This document shows positions 11,439 to 22,532 of a stretch of 64,000 nt of DNA, piece by piece. The stretch comes from Astrocystis sublimbata (lineage: Eukaryota; Ascomycota; Sordariomycetes; Xylariales; Xylariaceae). Within the stretch, counting starts at the first letter, position 1; each line of letters starts with the position of its first letter. The notes beneath the pieces were generated by a model. It did not search any database and was not told the DNA's origin. It saw only the letters and a list, made by a program, of their open reading frames with translations. Both the position numbers and the translations under genes were made by a program. The stretch lies in contig JAJNNY010000022.1 of assembly GCA_022453515.1 (NCBI GenBank), positions 310,001 through 374,000 on the forward strand. Direction: 5' to 3'.

Positions 11439-14400
11439 TTACCTCCTCGGTTGAGCTTTTGGCTCCATCGGGCCCCTTCGAATCAAGTTACTGATCCTTG
11501 TTTTGAGTCGATTGCGAGTTGTCTCCTCTTGCACCTCCTCTTGCGCTACTACCTCTTGCGCCTCGTCTAGTAATTGCCGGGCACTTTTGTTGCAGCTTTC
11601 CAAGACAACGAGGTCCTCGGATTTCTTTATTGGGACACCAGTACATGTCCACTCCATATCAGCACCGTTGTCGCACAGAACCCTACCAAAGTGCAAATAT
11701 TTGTTTGCTAATGCAACGTGTATAGGTCGATAATCAAACGCCATACCATAATTTATCTGATGAATGTGTGCTTTGTACTTGATTAACACAGCCAAGCAAG
11801 ATATATGATTCTGGATAGCGGCAAGATGAGCAGCTGTTAGTCCGGGACCTTTTGTCACAGTATTGGGATCTGCTCCGGCGCTGAGGAGCGCCTCCGCAAT
11901 ATCTGCGTATCCTAGATAGCATGCTACATGCAGAGGAGACATATTACCATTGTCGCTATCTGTCAAGTGTGTAGTATGATGTTTGATGTGATACCGAACC
12001 TCGGCGACTGACCCACTACAAACTGCATGCCAAAGTGTTGTACGGCCGCATAGGTCCCGGTGTTGAAAACAGTCTAGTGGGAGCTCTTGAATGACAGATA
12101 GTTCTTTCGATGCCGAGTTCACCGCACCGCTAGCAGCCAAGCGATGTAATGGCGTTTCGCCGATGATATTTTTAGTGGTCCATATTGCAGGACTATGAAC
12201 CTTTGCCAGTATCTCAACCAAAGCCTGGGATTCGTCTTCAGCGGTGGAATTGATGTGTAAAATAGCTATATCAACAGGGGTTTCGCATGGGATGTTGCAC
12301 GCATCACCAAGTAATGATTCAGGTAGAACCTTGAGCACTGATGCAGCGTAGTTGATCAGCCACTTCATAAGTATAAAGCGACCAAGAAGTGCAGCAAGGT
12401 GTATCACGGACCAACCTTGGGCTGTTCTCGAAAAAAAGTTGGCTCCACGGTTGAGGAGAGTACGGACAACGTTCAGGTGGCCCCCTATTACGGCCCAGTG
12501 TATCGGCCGAAAGCCGTTGAACCATGGCGTGTTTGTTCCCCGAGATGATGACCAAGACTTTTCTGTAATGCATTCTATACCACCCCAGATGATACCAAAC
12601 GACACATCCTCTAGGCATCCATCTTTACAATCACGCAGCATCCTTGTTTGTAGGAATCCTATTCCTTCCACTACCAAATCTTCAAGTTTTAGCTCCAAAG
12701 ATTGGCCACTGGGAACACGGACTTTCGGCATTTTTAGCTTTGACCAGAACCCATGGGAATCCAAATAGGACTCGATGTGATTCGGAATGGTGAAATCTAT
12801 AAGATCCTTAAGCTGGTTTATTTCATGCCCATTGAGCATACCAACGATATCCGACTTGGAAAGTTCAAACGCAATCTCAAACGCTGCTGAAGCCTTGAGA
12901 GATTCAGGGTGCCGCCCATGATTATCTATCGTGTCAACATCAACACGAATTTGTAGATTATCGTCATCTTCTCTCCAGGGATTCGCTAACCAGTCTGGTG
13001 TAGTGGCAGTTTGAGCTGATTTTGAAGTTTTCAAAGCCAAGGATGCTAAGTATTCGTTAACTGATGAAACAGCTTGATCTAGAGGTTCAAGCAGTGACGG
13101 CCTCTGTAGATACCATCGAGACCAGTTCATATCGGTGTTGCTAAACCCAATGGCAAAGTCCAGCACTGAATCAGTCGATGGCGCGTAAAATCTGAATAAG
13201 CCGTTAATTCGATTATTGTCGAGTAGCTTTGTACGCAACATGCCGAGATCTTCATCCCAGGACTCCTCAGGCCATGCTTCAGTAATGTGACAGTGCATGC
13301 TCGAAGTAGCTACAATGTCGATGAACGTATAGCTTGGGCTTTGTTTTACGAACATGTGTTGTTCTTCGCAATGCACCTGCGAGTCGAAATACGGTGACTT
13401 CACATGTCCGAGTTCATGTCGATTGACTCTCACATACTGATCACCATAAAGCCTCCTCATCTGTATCGCCGGACTCATGTACGTATTATCATTGTCCCGG
13501 ATAGTACACCCTAGAATGGCTTGACATTCGCCCTTTTCTTCGCCCGTCAGGGGAAGGGACAACTCTAAGCCTTGATTTGTCAACCTCCACGGGGCACTTG
13601 TAGAGCGTGACGGTGGCAACAGTCGGTACTCTTCAACGTCGCAAAAGTGGTGAGGTGACTCGGCTAGAAGTCCGGAAAGGGTCTCGGCAGATTCTGGCTT
13701 TGACGTTTTCCACGCGAATATGGAATAGTCATTTGACGTCTTCAATATTTCCTCTTGTAATCGAATAAATGCTTTTTTCCCTTCTCCGTATAGGAGCGGC
13801 ATGTTGATGTCAAATAAGCCCATCAGACTATAAGCTCTATCCTCGAGGCGGGTTGTCTCTCGTTGCGATGCCCATCTCATCCGCGTAGCGACGTTTATGT
13901 CGCTTGGCTGCAACAGACCTTTAAGAACACGAATATCGATTCCAGTAATCTGAGCAAGCGATTTCCGAACATTTTCGTCGTTGACTTTGCTCCCAAGGAG
14001 CTGCCAGTCTCGATCATAAAACAGGACATTTGTAGGCGCGATGAGCTCTTGTAAAGTCCACCCTCGAGAGAACCAGCGACTATGGCGATATTCCGAGAAC
14101 GAGGTGTGAGGTCCGTTTTGTTTCGCATCTTCTAAGTACGCGAGGCAGATCGATGCTTTCTGGTACCAGCGGTACATTGAGTTGATCGCCTCGGATAACT
14201 CAGCGCTGCTCTTCTTATCTATGCAGCATGTATCAATCCAGATGAATTTGTACCCCATTTGGGCTGCGACAGCTGCCGTTCCTCGGATTTTCCCAAAGCC
14301 TTTCTTGCGTCGAATTGCCGCTGCCACTTGCGAGGTAGTTTGCGAACTTGGAGGTGAAAGTCCTTGCGACCAATCGATCTGGCGAAGAGTCTGGGCATCC

Positions 14401-14522
14401 TCAAATGTCACCTCTTCGCTTCCCCAGGTATGAGACAGGATCGCATAATCTGTCACCGGCGGCTCCTCGTGTACTTCCACCATCTCCAGACTCTCGATGT
14501 TTTCAGTCTTGAGCAACCACAT
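11439..14522 (-). CDS. HET domain plus ankyrin-repeat protein
   Basis: Single exon, 1027 aa, starting MWLLKTENIESLEM as HET proteins often do. The HET domain spans about residues 26-160: YAILSHTWGSEEVTF, GYKFIWIDTCCIDK, and SRGWTLQELIAP are its three conserved blocks. YSLMGLFDINMPLLYGEG follows, the usual segment after HET. Ankyrin repeats run from about 665 to 965 (for example PIHWAVIGGHLNVVRTLL, SPLHVACYLGYADIAEALL). The C-terminus is charged. HET domains mediate heterokaryon incompatibility cell death in Pezizomycotina; ankyrin repeats may be the recognition arm. There is no NACHT or NB-ARC region between the two modules. The middle third (about 300-660) has no motif I recognise. The frame is intact with no sign of decay. 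Confidence 0.93.
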   Translation of the reverse strand: MWLLKTENIESLEMVEVHEEPPVTDYAILSHTWGSEEVTFEDAQTLRQIDWSQGLSPPSSQTTSQVAAAIRRKKGFGKIRGTAAVAAQMGYKFIWIDTCCIDKKSSAELSEAINSMYRWYQKASICLAYLEDAKQNGPHTSFSEYRHSRWFSRGWTLQELIAPTNVLFYDRDWQLLGSKVNDENVRKSLAQITGIDIRVLKGLLQPSDINVATRMRWASQRETTRLEDRAYSLMGLFDINMPLLYGEGKKAFIRLQEEILKTSNDYSIFAWKTSKPESAETLSGLLAESPHHFCDVEEYRLLPPSRSTSAPWRLTNQGLELSLPLTGEEKGECQAILGCTIRDNDNTYMSPAIQMRRLYGDQYVRVNRHELGHVKSPYFDSQVHCEEQHMFVKQSPSYTFIDIVATSSMHCHITEAWPEESWDEDLGMLRTKLLDNNRINGLFRFYAPSTDSVLDFAIGFSNTDMNWSRWYLQRPSLLEPLDQAVSSVNEYLASLALKTSKSAQTATTPDWLANPWREDDDNLQIRVDVDTIDNHGRHPESLKASAAFEIAFELSKSDIVGMLNGHEINQLKDLIDFTIPNHIESYLDSHGFWSKLKMPKVRVPSGQSLELKLEDLVVEGIGFLQTRMLRDCKDGCLEDVSFGIIWGGIECITEKSWSSSRGTNTPWFNGFRPIHWAVIGGHLNVVRTLLNRGANFFSRTAQGWSVIHLAALLGRFILMKWLINYAASVLKVLPESLLGDACNIPCETPVDIAILHINSTAEDESQALVEILAKVHSPAIWTTKNIIGETPLHRLAASGAVNSASKELSVIQELPLDCFQHRDLCGRTTLWHAVCSGSVAEVRYHIKHHTTHLTDSDNGNMSPLHVACYLGYADIAEALLSAGADPNTVTKGPGLTAAHLAAIQNHISCLAVLIKYKAHIHQINYGMAFDYRPIHVALANKYLHFGRVLCDNGADMEWTCTGVPIKKSEDLVVLESCNKSARQLLDEAQEVVAQEEVQEETTRNRLKTRISNLIRRGPMEPKAQPRR

Positions 14523-15189
14523 CGTGACACGGTGGCAAAACCATGTGTCTTGAGTTGATGAGTGGTCGTGGGTTAGGAGTACAGGTAGGTAAGAAAATGA
14601 AACTTAATGATGAACTTTCTATGCCTCGCCAGAGATCTCAACATGTGCAATTATGTTCTTCGAGGATCAGTTACCCGTTGTCAGCTTGACATTGCCAAGG
14701 TGCAAGCATAGCCTCCTGTCTGCTATGCGGGTCTCCGTGGCAATGCTTCAAGGATCGACAGTGGACACTACTGCAGTGATTGGTGGCTGCCCCCCCTCTT
14801 CATTGGCGCTGTGGTCTTCTTATCATTTGAGGTCTGTAGTCCAACTCGAATTCTAGACGAAGAAGTCCTGGAAGTCTGAATTGAGGGTATATCAATTTAC
14901 CCAATTGGGTAAATCTTAGGCCCATCTTTCTCATGCGACAGTTATTGGCAATTCCATATGGAGAAAATGACATCAACCCCAGCCCTGAGAAAACACCGTA
15001 GTTGTCTACTTGTCCCACTTCGCAAACCATAGGCACCTCATATCGCCATGTAAAGCCTCTTCATTTTCGGCTTGATTAATAGGATGTCATGTCTTACTCT
15101 GGCTCAACATACGGCCGGGTATCAAAATTTACTCTCCCCCCCTCTCTCTATGTATATCCCACCTAGTCAAGTGCTGATACAGATGTCCA
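14523..15189. other. Intergenic, nothing recognised
   Basis: Promoter side of the HET-ANK gene and 3' side of the Trm61 gene. Short frames only. Confidence 0.5.
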
Positions 15190-16767
15190 TCATTCTGTCC
15201 TGTTCTTCTTGGGCACATGTTCAGTGACGCCAGCAGCTTCCTTAGAGGCCGACTTCTTCCTCTTGTTGCCCTGAAGTAGCTCGCGCTTCTCCTGTTTACG
15301 GGTCGCCTTGTCCATGCTGCCGATGACTTTGCTCTCCTGTCCGCAGGGCCACTTCGCCAAGGCGGCCGCCTCTTGCTCTGCCGTCCACTCCTGGGGCAGA
15401 ACGGCGAAGACGAGGTATGAGGTATGGGTCTTGATCTCGGCCTCGGTGCGGTGGACTAATCTTCCGGCCATCCAGGGCTTTAACGTTGACGACGCATTGA
15501 TTGTGTCGGTACTGTTGTTATTCTTCTCCCCGTTCGTAGCTCCGTTTGACAGTGGTGTCTGTGTCTCGCTGCCATTCTCGGCACCAATGTCTTCCATTTT
15601 GACATCAGCATCCTCTGTGTCCTTGACCAAATCCTTGAACCGGCCATCGATTTGTTTTAACCTCGTCACGGCCTCGCTCACACTGCGGGGCGACTGGTTC
15701 GTCCCGCGCTCTAGAGGCATGTTTAAGCCAACCTTCTCACGGAGGACGTTTATTCTGCGGTGAGCTACTTCCACCATCTCAATGTCCATCCAACCCAGAC
15801 GACGCATTGTTTCGACGGTCTTGGTGACCTGCTCGATGCAGGGAGAGAATGTGCATATATGTACAGGCCGATCTGGGTGTAGCGGCGACTTCCACTCTGA
15901 CGATGTCTCTTTCAAGGGATCCAAGCCACTACTCGCCAGCACAGCGGGACTAGGCTTCGAACGAGATAGGTGAGGTAGGGCTTGCCACGGTGCAGGGACA
16001 TCCAAGAAAACGCACTCTGCCCCTGGGCTCTCACCGTCTACGAGGAATCCGTCCTCGTATACGTTTCGATTCGTGACCTGGACAATTGGATCTAAGTGGT
16101 GGTCCTTGACCTCTTCCCTCATCTTAAGAAAACGATCATGGTTGAACTCGAAGCTCCAGACTTTCCCCTTCGTCTCTTGAGAGTCGTTGGGATATCCGTT
16201 GTAGACTGCCCTTGCGGAAGCGTGTGTGAAGCTCCCACTTCCCGAACCAGCCTCTATGATCTGCGCCCCTGGCCGAGCGCGGATACGGTGGAGAACATAG
16301 CTGTAGTCGGGGGTATACACGACCTGTGTCCGGTGAGGCAGGCTCGAGGTCCATATCTCTGGGGTTGGGGGGAGGATATGTATGAAGCCAGTCGCGGCTG
16401 TCTTGACGTCTTTTGTATTGCTCGTGCTGGAGGTGACGGCCTCTATGTCGTTTCCGGTCGCATTCGAATTTGGATTCGCATCGGCATCGGCAGCCGAGGT
16501 GTTGGCCAGCTTGCGCTTCCGCCCCCGTGAGCCGGTGTCGACGATGGAGGCGCGGATCTGCGAGCCCCAGGGCTTGCCGATGAGTGTTGAGTGGGGAAAC
16601 GAGCCGAAACGGGTGTTGATAACGGCGCCTTCCACATAGCCGTCGACGGTGCCGGTGCCTTCATCCAGGTAGACGGGAACCACGTTGTCGCGCGAGAGAT
16701 GGACGAGTGCGAGGGCACCGGGGGTCGTGAGCGGACCGGGGTCGAGGAACGGGGAGGTCGTCGACAT
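15190..16767 (-). CDS. TRM61: tRNA (adenine-58-N1)-methyltransferase catalytic subunit Trm61
   Basis: Intronless, 525 aa. Residues near the start (LVHLSRDNVVPVYL, RFGSFPHSTLIGKPWGSQI) match the N-terminal barrel of Trm61/Gcd14. ILPPTPEIWTSSLPHRTQVVY leads into the Rossmann SAM-binding motif IIEAGSGSGSFTHA. An FLDVPAPWQAL motif matches the catalytic DLPxPW segment. The protein works with Trm6 in the nucleus to methylate A58 in the T-loop, a modification needed for initiator tRNA stability. Low-complexity inserts (Asn/Thr-rich near 95-120, acidic/Asn-rich near 390-430) make it longer than the yeast protein. The Lys/Arg-rich C-terminus (KRKKSASKE...KKNRTE) looks like a nuclear localisation signal. 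It is divergent from CysRS, with ~570 bp between start codons. Confidence 0.94.
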   Translation of the reverse strand: MSTTSPFLDPGPLTTPGALALVHLSRDNVVPVYLDEGTGTVDGYVEGAVINTRFGSFPHSTLIGKPWGSQIRASIVDTGSRGRKRKLANTSAADADANPNSNATGNDIEAVTSSTSNTKDVKTAATGFIHILPPTPEIWTSSLPHRTQVVYTPDYSYVLHRIRARPGAQIIEAGSGSGSFTHASARAVYNGYPNDSQETKGKVWSFEFNHDRFLKMREEVKDHHLDPIVQVTNRNVYEDGFLVDGESPGAECVFLDVPAPWQALPHLSRSKPSPAVLASSGLDPLKETSSEWKSPLHPDRPVHICTFSPCIEQVTKTVETMRRLGWMDIEMVEVAHRRINVLREKVGLNMPLERGTNQSPRSVSEAVTRLKQIDGRFKDLVKDTEDADVKMEDIGAENGSETQTPLSNGATNGEKNNNSTDTINASSTLKPWMAGRLVHRTEAEIKTHTSYLVFAVLPQEWTAEQEAAALAKWPCGQESKVIGSMDKATRKQEKRELLQGNKRKKSASKEAAGVTEHVPKKNRTE

Positions 16768-17340
16768 GTCGGGGTCGGCGCGTATTCTTTGTTGTGGAAT
16801 TGATGCTCTTAGATTCTGCCGGTTGTATTTATAGTGATCGATTGGTGTTGGCCTGATTTCGTGGCTGCCGACTTTTAATTGCAGCTGCGGACGGTTTTCG
16901 AGGTTGAAGAGTAAAAGTAAATAACAGGTACAATACCTTGACTGACTCGAGGGTCCAGAATTTTTCTGCAGAGCTGATCAGCAACCTTGGAACAGCTAGA
17001 GCGCGCTAGTGGCGGGGTAGCTTCAAGGTTGTCGCTTAACGCGTATGATGGACGGGGTACAGTACAACGTAAAATACCTACATAAAATACATAAAATAGA
17101 GGGGTTTAACGGGTTTGGGAGGGAGGGGTACCTAGCGCGCGCTGCAAGTGAGGCGGTTCAGGGCTCGTACTGCAAAATCCAAGGCACGTTGTCTTGGCTG
17201 ACTCTAAACCGGTGACTCAATCTATTCCAAAGATTTGTTGTACATTGCGACTGTGATTCAGCCCGGCCTCTTGCGTGACACGTCGCCCCTTAGAGTCACA
17301 GCGTTCCTTTTGTCCAGGTACTTATTCGACACAAGTCTTC
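16768..17340. promoter_or_regulatory. Shared divergent promoter region, TRM61 / CysRS
   Basis: The 573 bp between the TRM61 ATG (16767, -) and the CysRS ATG (17341, +) must carry both promoters. No individual factor site could be assigned with confidence. Two tRNA-function genes sharing one region suggests co-regulation, which is inference. Confidence 0.5.
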
Positions 17341-20238
17341 ATGCTCATATTCTCCTCTCGCTGCTTTCGACCCAACACTCTTCTCCGACTACCATCTACT
17401 TGGGCACCGTATCGCCGGCGGTTTGCGACCCGCCCCGCCATGCATTCCATCAAAGTCTACAACTCTTTGCGGCCGGGCCAGCTCGAGCCCTTCACACCCA
17501 TCGAGAAGGGCAAGATATCGTGGTATGCCTGCGGTCCCACTGTCTACGACCACAGTCATTTAGGCCATGCGCGCAACTATGTGTCCACTGATATTATCCG
17601 GCGCATACTGCTCCACTACTATGGCTTCGACGTCAGGTTTGTCATGAATTTCACAGGTACAGCCTCCGATATCTCGAGACTTGCAAGATGCGACTAAGAA
17701 CTGACATTGTCTTTGCTCAGATATCGATGACAAGGTCCGTCCTCACGAGTCAACCCTACGTGCTCCTGGCCGCGAAACTCACCTTGCATTCGCAGATCAT
17801 CCTCCGGGCGCGAAGGCAGCGACTGCTCGAGGTCGAAAAGAAGAAGCAATATACCGATGCTGAGCTGGCAGAAATGGGCATGGCTGCCTTCAGGGCATAT
17901 GCGAAGAGCAACCTTTCAAAGCTCCTCGAAGGCGACGACGCCCCGTTGGACTTGGAAAACTACGCCAACCGGAGGGACACTGCGTATGGAAAAGTACTGG
18001 CTGGTGGGACACTGACGGGGGAAGGCAAGCCTGGTGACGATGAGGCCAAGCTGAAGATGCACATCGGCAATATGACCTCTGCCGCCACTGCTATAGGAGG
18101 ATCGCAACTATATTCGGGCGCCGAGGAGATATTGCTGCCATACTTTGACTCGCTGTACAAGGAATCGCTTGACACGAGCGACCAGACCATCTTCACTTCA
18201 CTCACGCAGTTCATGGAGAACGAGTTCACCAAAGACATGGATGCGCTTAACGTTCTTCGCCCCGATGTGGTCACCCGAGTTACCGAATACGTGCCGCAGA
18301 TAGCCAGCTTTGTGGAGAAGGTGGTGGAGAAGGGGTTTGCCTACGAAGCCGAGGGCTCCGTTTACTTTGATATCGGCGCTTTCGAGAAAGCCGGCAACAC
18401 ATACGCACGCCTACGGCCGGAAAGTAGGAATGACAAGGCTCTGCAAGAAGAAGGAGAAGGTTCATTGGGGAAAAGCCTTGGAGGTAAGAGAGGCGCTGGC
18501 GATTTCGCCCTTTGGAAGAAGTCGAAGCCGGGCGAGCCGTACTGGCCGAGCCCGTGGGGCAATGGTCGGCCTGGTTGGCATATGTATGTGCCATTTATCT
18601 TCTTGGTCCTGCTTAATAGTAGCGGAGTATCTGATACTAATTTTCAACTCCTAGTGAATGCTCGGTGATGGCATCAGACGTTCTAGGCTCCCGCATGGAT
18701 CTGCATTCTGGTGGCATAGATCTGGCTTTCCCACATCACGACAACGAATTGGCGCAAAGTGAGGCTTTCTATTGCGTGCACGGACATGAGCATACCTGGG
18801 TCAACTATTTCTTGCATATGGGGTAAGTTTCAATTGCCTGTCAGGATCATGGGCCACATGTCCTCATCATGTCCCGAGGTCCATTGCAACATTAGAAGAG
18901 GCGACAAATGTGATTTTGAAGTTTGATTGACTGACACTTTCATAGTCATCTGTCAATCTCCGGGTCGAAAATGTCTAAATCTTTGAAGAACTTTCAGACT
19001 ATCAAAGACGCCCTGGCCACGACATACACTTCCCGATCAATGCGCATAGTCTTCTTACATGGAAGGTGGAACGATGGTGTAGAGATCACCCCGAGCATGC
19101 GAACACAGGCAGATGGATGGGAAGCCACTGTTAATGTATGTCCAGTGTCGCTAACACCACGTGCAACCCGTCTTGCTAATAGACCCAGAACTTCTTCACC
19201 AATGTGAAATCGCTTTTGGTGGAAGCCAGCGACACACCAAATGGCAAGAATGGAGTAGAAGATTTAGCTATTACCGAACCCAAAGCTACCGAGGGACTAC
19301 TAGCGGACTTGGAACAGGCCAAGAAGGATACCGATGTTGCGCTGAACAATTCCTTCGATACTCCACATCTGCTACGCATTATTGCGGACATCATTCGAAA
19401 GGCCAATATTCAGATAGGTGGGCCGAGTGCCAAGTCGGACTTGTCCGCCATCGAAGCGGTCGCGAGATGGGTCACAAAAATCGTCGGCATATTGGGTTTA
19501 GACGCCCACGCAAGCCCTCCCTACGAAGGGCTGGGATGGGCTTCTGCAGCTGCGGCAGCTAATGTCGACCCGGCTACAGCAGTCAAGCCATATGAAGCAG
19601 CATACAACACAGTTCTATCGGATGCCAAGTCACTTGATCTTCCGTCTACAGAAGCGTTGTCGAATCTACTGTCACAATCACCCAGCTCTGAATTCAACTC
19701 ACTAGCGGAATCGGGAGCTCGAGACCCCGAGCAGCTGGGCCTGCCATACATCCGTGCCGTATCCAAGCTCCGCGACGAGTTACGGCGCATCGTGCCCTCC
19801 GCCTCGGCGGAACTCAAGAAATCGATCCTGGCCCTCAGCGATCGCATACGCGACTTCGACCTCACCAACATCGGCGTGTACCTCGACGACCGACCCGACG
19901 GACAGCCGTCCCTCATCAAATTCATCCCCGCGTCCGAGCTCATCGCGGCGCGCGACGAGAAGGCGGCCAAGGAGGCGGAGAAGGCAAAGGCGAAGGAGGA
20001 GGCGCGACTTGCGAGGGAGAAGGCGGAGGCGGAGAAGTGGGAGAAGGCCAAGGTATCGCCGGAACAGATGTTTAGGGGTGACGAGAAGTACAGCGAGTGG
20101 GATGGCGAGGGCATGCCGACGAAACTGAAGGATGGGAACGAGGTTCCGAAGACGGCGCTAAAGAAGTTGCGGAAAGAGTGGGAGAGGCAGAAGAAGGTGC
20201 ATGGGGAGTGGGTTGCGAAGTTTGGGGGTTCGTCGTAG
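17341..20238 (+). CDS. Cysteinyl-tRNA synthetase, probably dual cytosolic/mitochondrial
   Basis: Six exons, 17341-17656, 17721-17734, 17796-18583, 18655-18822, 18946-19135 and 19183-20238, give 843 aa. Each join keeps frame and restores family sequence ([41 protein letters not shown]). The class I signatures are HLGHA (73-77) and KMSKS. The zinc ligand CGPTVYD starts at C64. An insert between the signatures (about residues 125-200) is typical of eukaryotic CysRS, and the Lys/Glu-rich C-terminal tail is also eukaryotic. Residues 1-33 are Arg-rich without acids ([12 protein letters not shown]...RRRFATRPA), like a mitochondrial presequence. An internal ATG at 17440 (M34, MHSIKVYN) would give the cytosolic form. 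The last intron could end at 19182 or 19188; both are in frame. Confidence 0.95.
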
Positions 20239-21881
20239 AGCGTGCTGAGAGACGAATAGGGCTGGGATCGAATATACCATGCATGACGTTAATGCCTATA
20301 CATTGCCTATTCGCCCATGTGTCCGCGGTTGGGAGAATTGTCGCTGTTCTTTGGTAGAAGATAAGAGTGGAATCAAAAGAGACTATCAATCAGCCAAGCT
20401 CATACCAAGTATCTGTTGTGTAGCACCGGCTCACCCGGATCTTACATATATGACGAGGAGGTGGTTCGTTCCTTGATTCGTTCCTGGTCGCGTTGCAACA
20501 AACAAAGGTGGCTTTATTCCCATCGAGGGGTAAAGTCCTGTAATGCAGTCACTGATCGTCAGTCAGTCAGTATCCACACCCCTGGAGCCAGCCGCTGCTT
20601 GGGAATGAGAACAAGCATTGCCAAGACGCGGGTATCGACTTGGCAAGACCTCTTGGCAATGGAGCGTTGCAGCTCTTGAAGAACGACATGTCGGGCCTTT
20701 CGAGATGTACGATTTCCCTCAATTTGCTACTGCCGTGATGAATTTCACTTCGGCGAATGATTATTGCATGAGGTCACCAAAGAGACCCCCGCTCGGAAGA
20801 CGCGCGTTCAAAGGAAAGCGGCATTTTCAGTCCAGGCGGACTGAGGTAACTTGAGGGAGGGCCTGAACCAACTACCTAGTTGGTACTGCCCTTGCACTGT
20901 ATTGTACGCACCTATCCATGGGCCTTTGAGGTGAGGGTTGGATGGACAGGCTCGGACGGGGTTCTTATTCATCGATATTCCCCGACTCAGCTGTACAGGG
21001 TCTAGTCCTCGTAGTCTAGGTTTACTTACTTAGTAGGCCCCAGCAGCAAAGAGGCGAGCCCGGCTCTCGGCAAACCTTGATCATGGCATTTTCCCCGCCG
21101 GTTGAGAGCCACTGGAGGCCAGGGCAAGCCTCCATCAATCAGTCAGGGGTGAGAGCCAGATCATACCCAGCATGCCAATGGACTCCAAGACCTCATGTCA
21201 CAGTGGACATGTTACGTCCAACGTACGAAGTAGATGTACCATGAAGAGACAGGGGACATAGATGTACCTGGGTAAAAAGACGTGTTACGCAAAGAATGGG
21301 CCCCCACATCTCACTCTCTCTCTCTTAGTTGCTTCGATCGAGCTCCCTCTACGGTAAGTAGCTCCGTCTTAGCGCCTCTCTTGATCCTGCCCGCGGTGCC
21401 GACTAAGCCGCGAATCTACACATCATTGCGTGGAATCGACTCCAGTGATGTGTAGAATCAAAGCCAGGGGGGGGGGGGGGCAGGGCATCTGCCATGCTAA
21501 CAGCAAATCAAAGCAGCTTGAGCTCGTTTCGAATCATGTACTCCGTAGGTAATACAGTAGGTGATACCCGAGCTACCTATCAAGGGCCGAGAATTCTACC
21601 CGAGAGATCGAACCACGGTGACGTACCTGGGGCACTGCCCCGTTGGCTGACGTTGACAAACAGGACTGGTCTAGATGCTAAGGATACTATGGTATTGGAT
21701 TTGGGTGGTATGGATCATATATAAGGGGTAGCTTTTTCCTCGTTGCTTCCCCGCTGTCAGCTTATGTTGTGATATTATATTACATATATCCTTGATCTAC
21801 CGATAGACTCAAGTCAACAGCCAACGCTTCAAGCCCTCTTTCTAAGACTACCTACCATCATATACCTCAACCATATCCAAC
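20239..21881. other. Intergenic, 1.6 kb
   Basis: No gene supported. It contains a 13-G run near 21467-21480 and, from about 21700, the TATA-like and CT-rich promoter/5' UTR of the CipC-like gene (ATATATAAGG near 21716). Confidence 0.5.
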
Positions 21882-22532
21882 ATGTTCGGATTTGGTACGT
21901 TACGTCATGACTTCGACAGAAGAGTGGCACAGGTTACTCAACAGTGCTGGCGATACTCTGCTGTTCCCGAGAAATCGTTTCCGTCTGGGTCTGGATACTA
22001 ACGAACATCCATCAATCACAGACGAAGGCCGCGAGAAGCGAGACCAGATCTACGACGGTCAGCCCCACGAGTCACACCTCAGCCATGAGCTCATCGGCGG
22101 CGGCGCCGCCTTTGAGGCGATGAAGCTGTTCGAGGATCGTCAGAGGCGCGAGGGTAAGACAGTCAACCACGGCTTCGCCAAGGAGCTGCTAGCCGGCATC
22201 GCCGGTGCCGAGGTCGACAAGCTGTTCGAGACGAAGGGTCTTGACGCTTTGTACGTCGTCACTCCCTATACTGCCCATTCTACATTCTCTGGTGTGCGAG
22301 CATCATGTTCTGACAATTTGTTTCCTTCCACAGTGACCGCGAGAAGGCCAAGCGCCACGCCAAAAAGCAGGCCGAGGAGCTCTACGACCAGCAGTACGCT
22401 GGACAGGACCAGTACGACCCGTACGTGTTTGCTCCTCATGCATTTCCAGTCGTGGGAAAGAGATAGTATGAACGTGGATAACTAACTATGCCTAGTGACA
22501 ACACTGAGCCCCACCAGTCGATGAGATACTAG
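21882..22532 (+). CDS. CipC-like protein (DUF3759 family)
   Basis: Four exons, 21882-21894, 22022-22250, 22334-22420 and 22496-22532, give 121 aa. The first exon codes only MFGFD's start, which is usual for this family (MFGF...). The body reads HESHLSHELIGGGAAFEAMK, then a Lys/Glu-rich region ending KKQAEELYDQQY and a short QYDPDN tail. The GGAAxxAMKxxE..Q...GK core is diagnostic for DUF3759. Family founder CipC of Aspergillus nidulans was found as concanamycin-induced; relatives are abundant cytosolic stress- and hypha-associated proteins of unknown biochemistry. Phases 1, 2 and 2 are kept at the three introns. Confidence 0.88.

Noticed and set aside
17275..17340. Frame extending CysRS upstream of 17341
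   Set aside because: Opens with GTG, not ATG; the first ATG is 17341.
19521..20114. 197-codon minus-strand frame over CysRS exon 6
   Set aside because: Ser/Ala-rich shadow of the Lys/Glu-rich coding strand.
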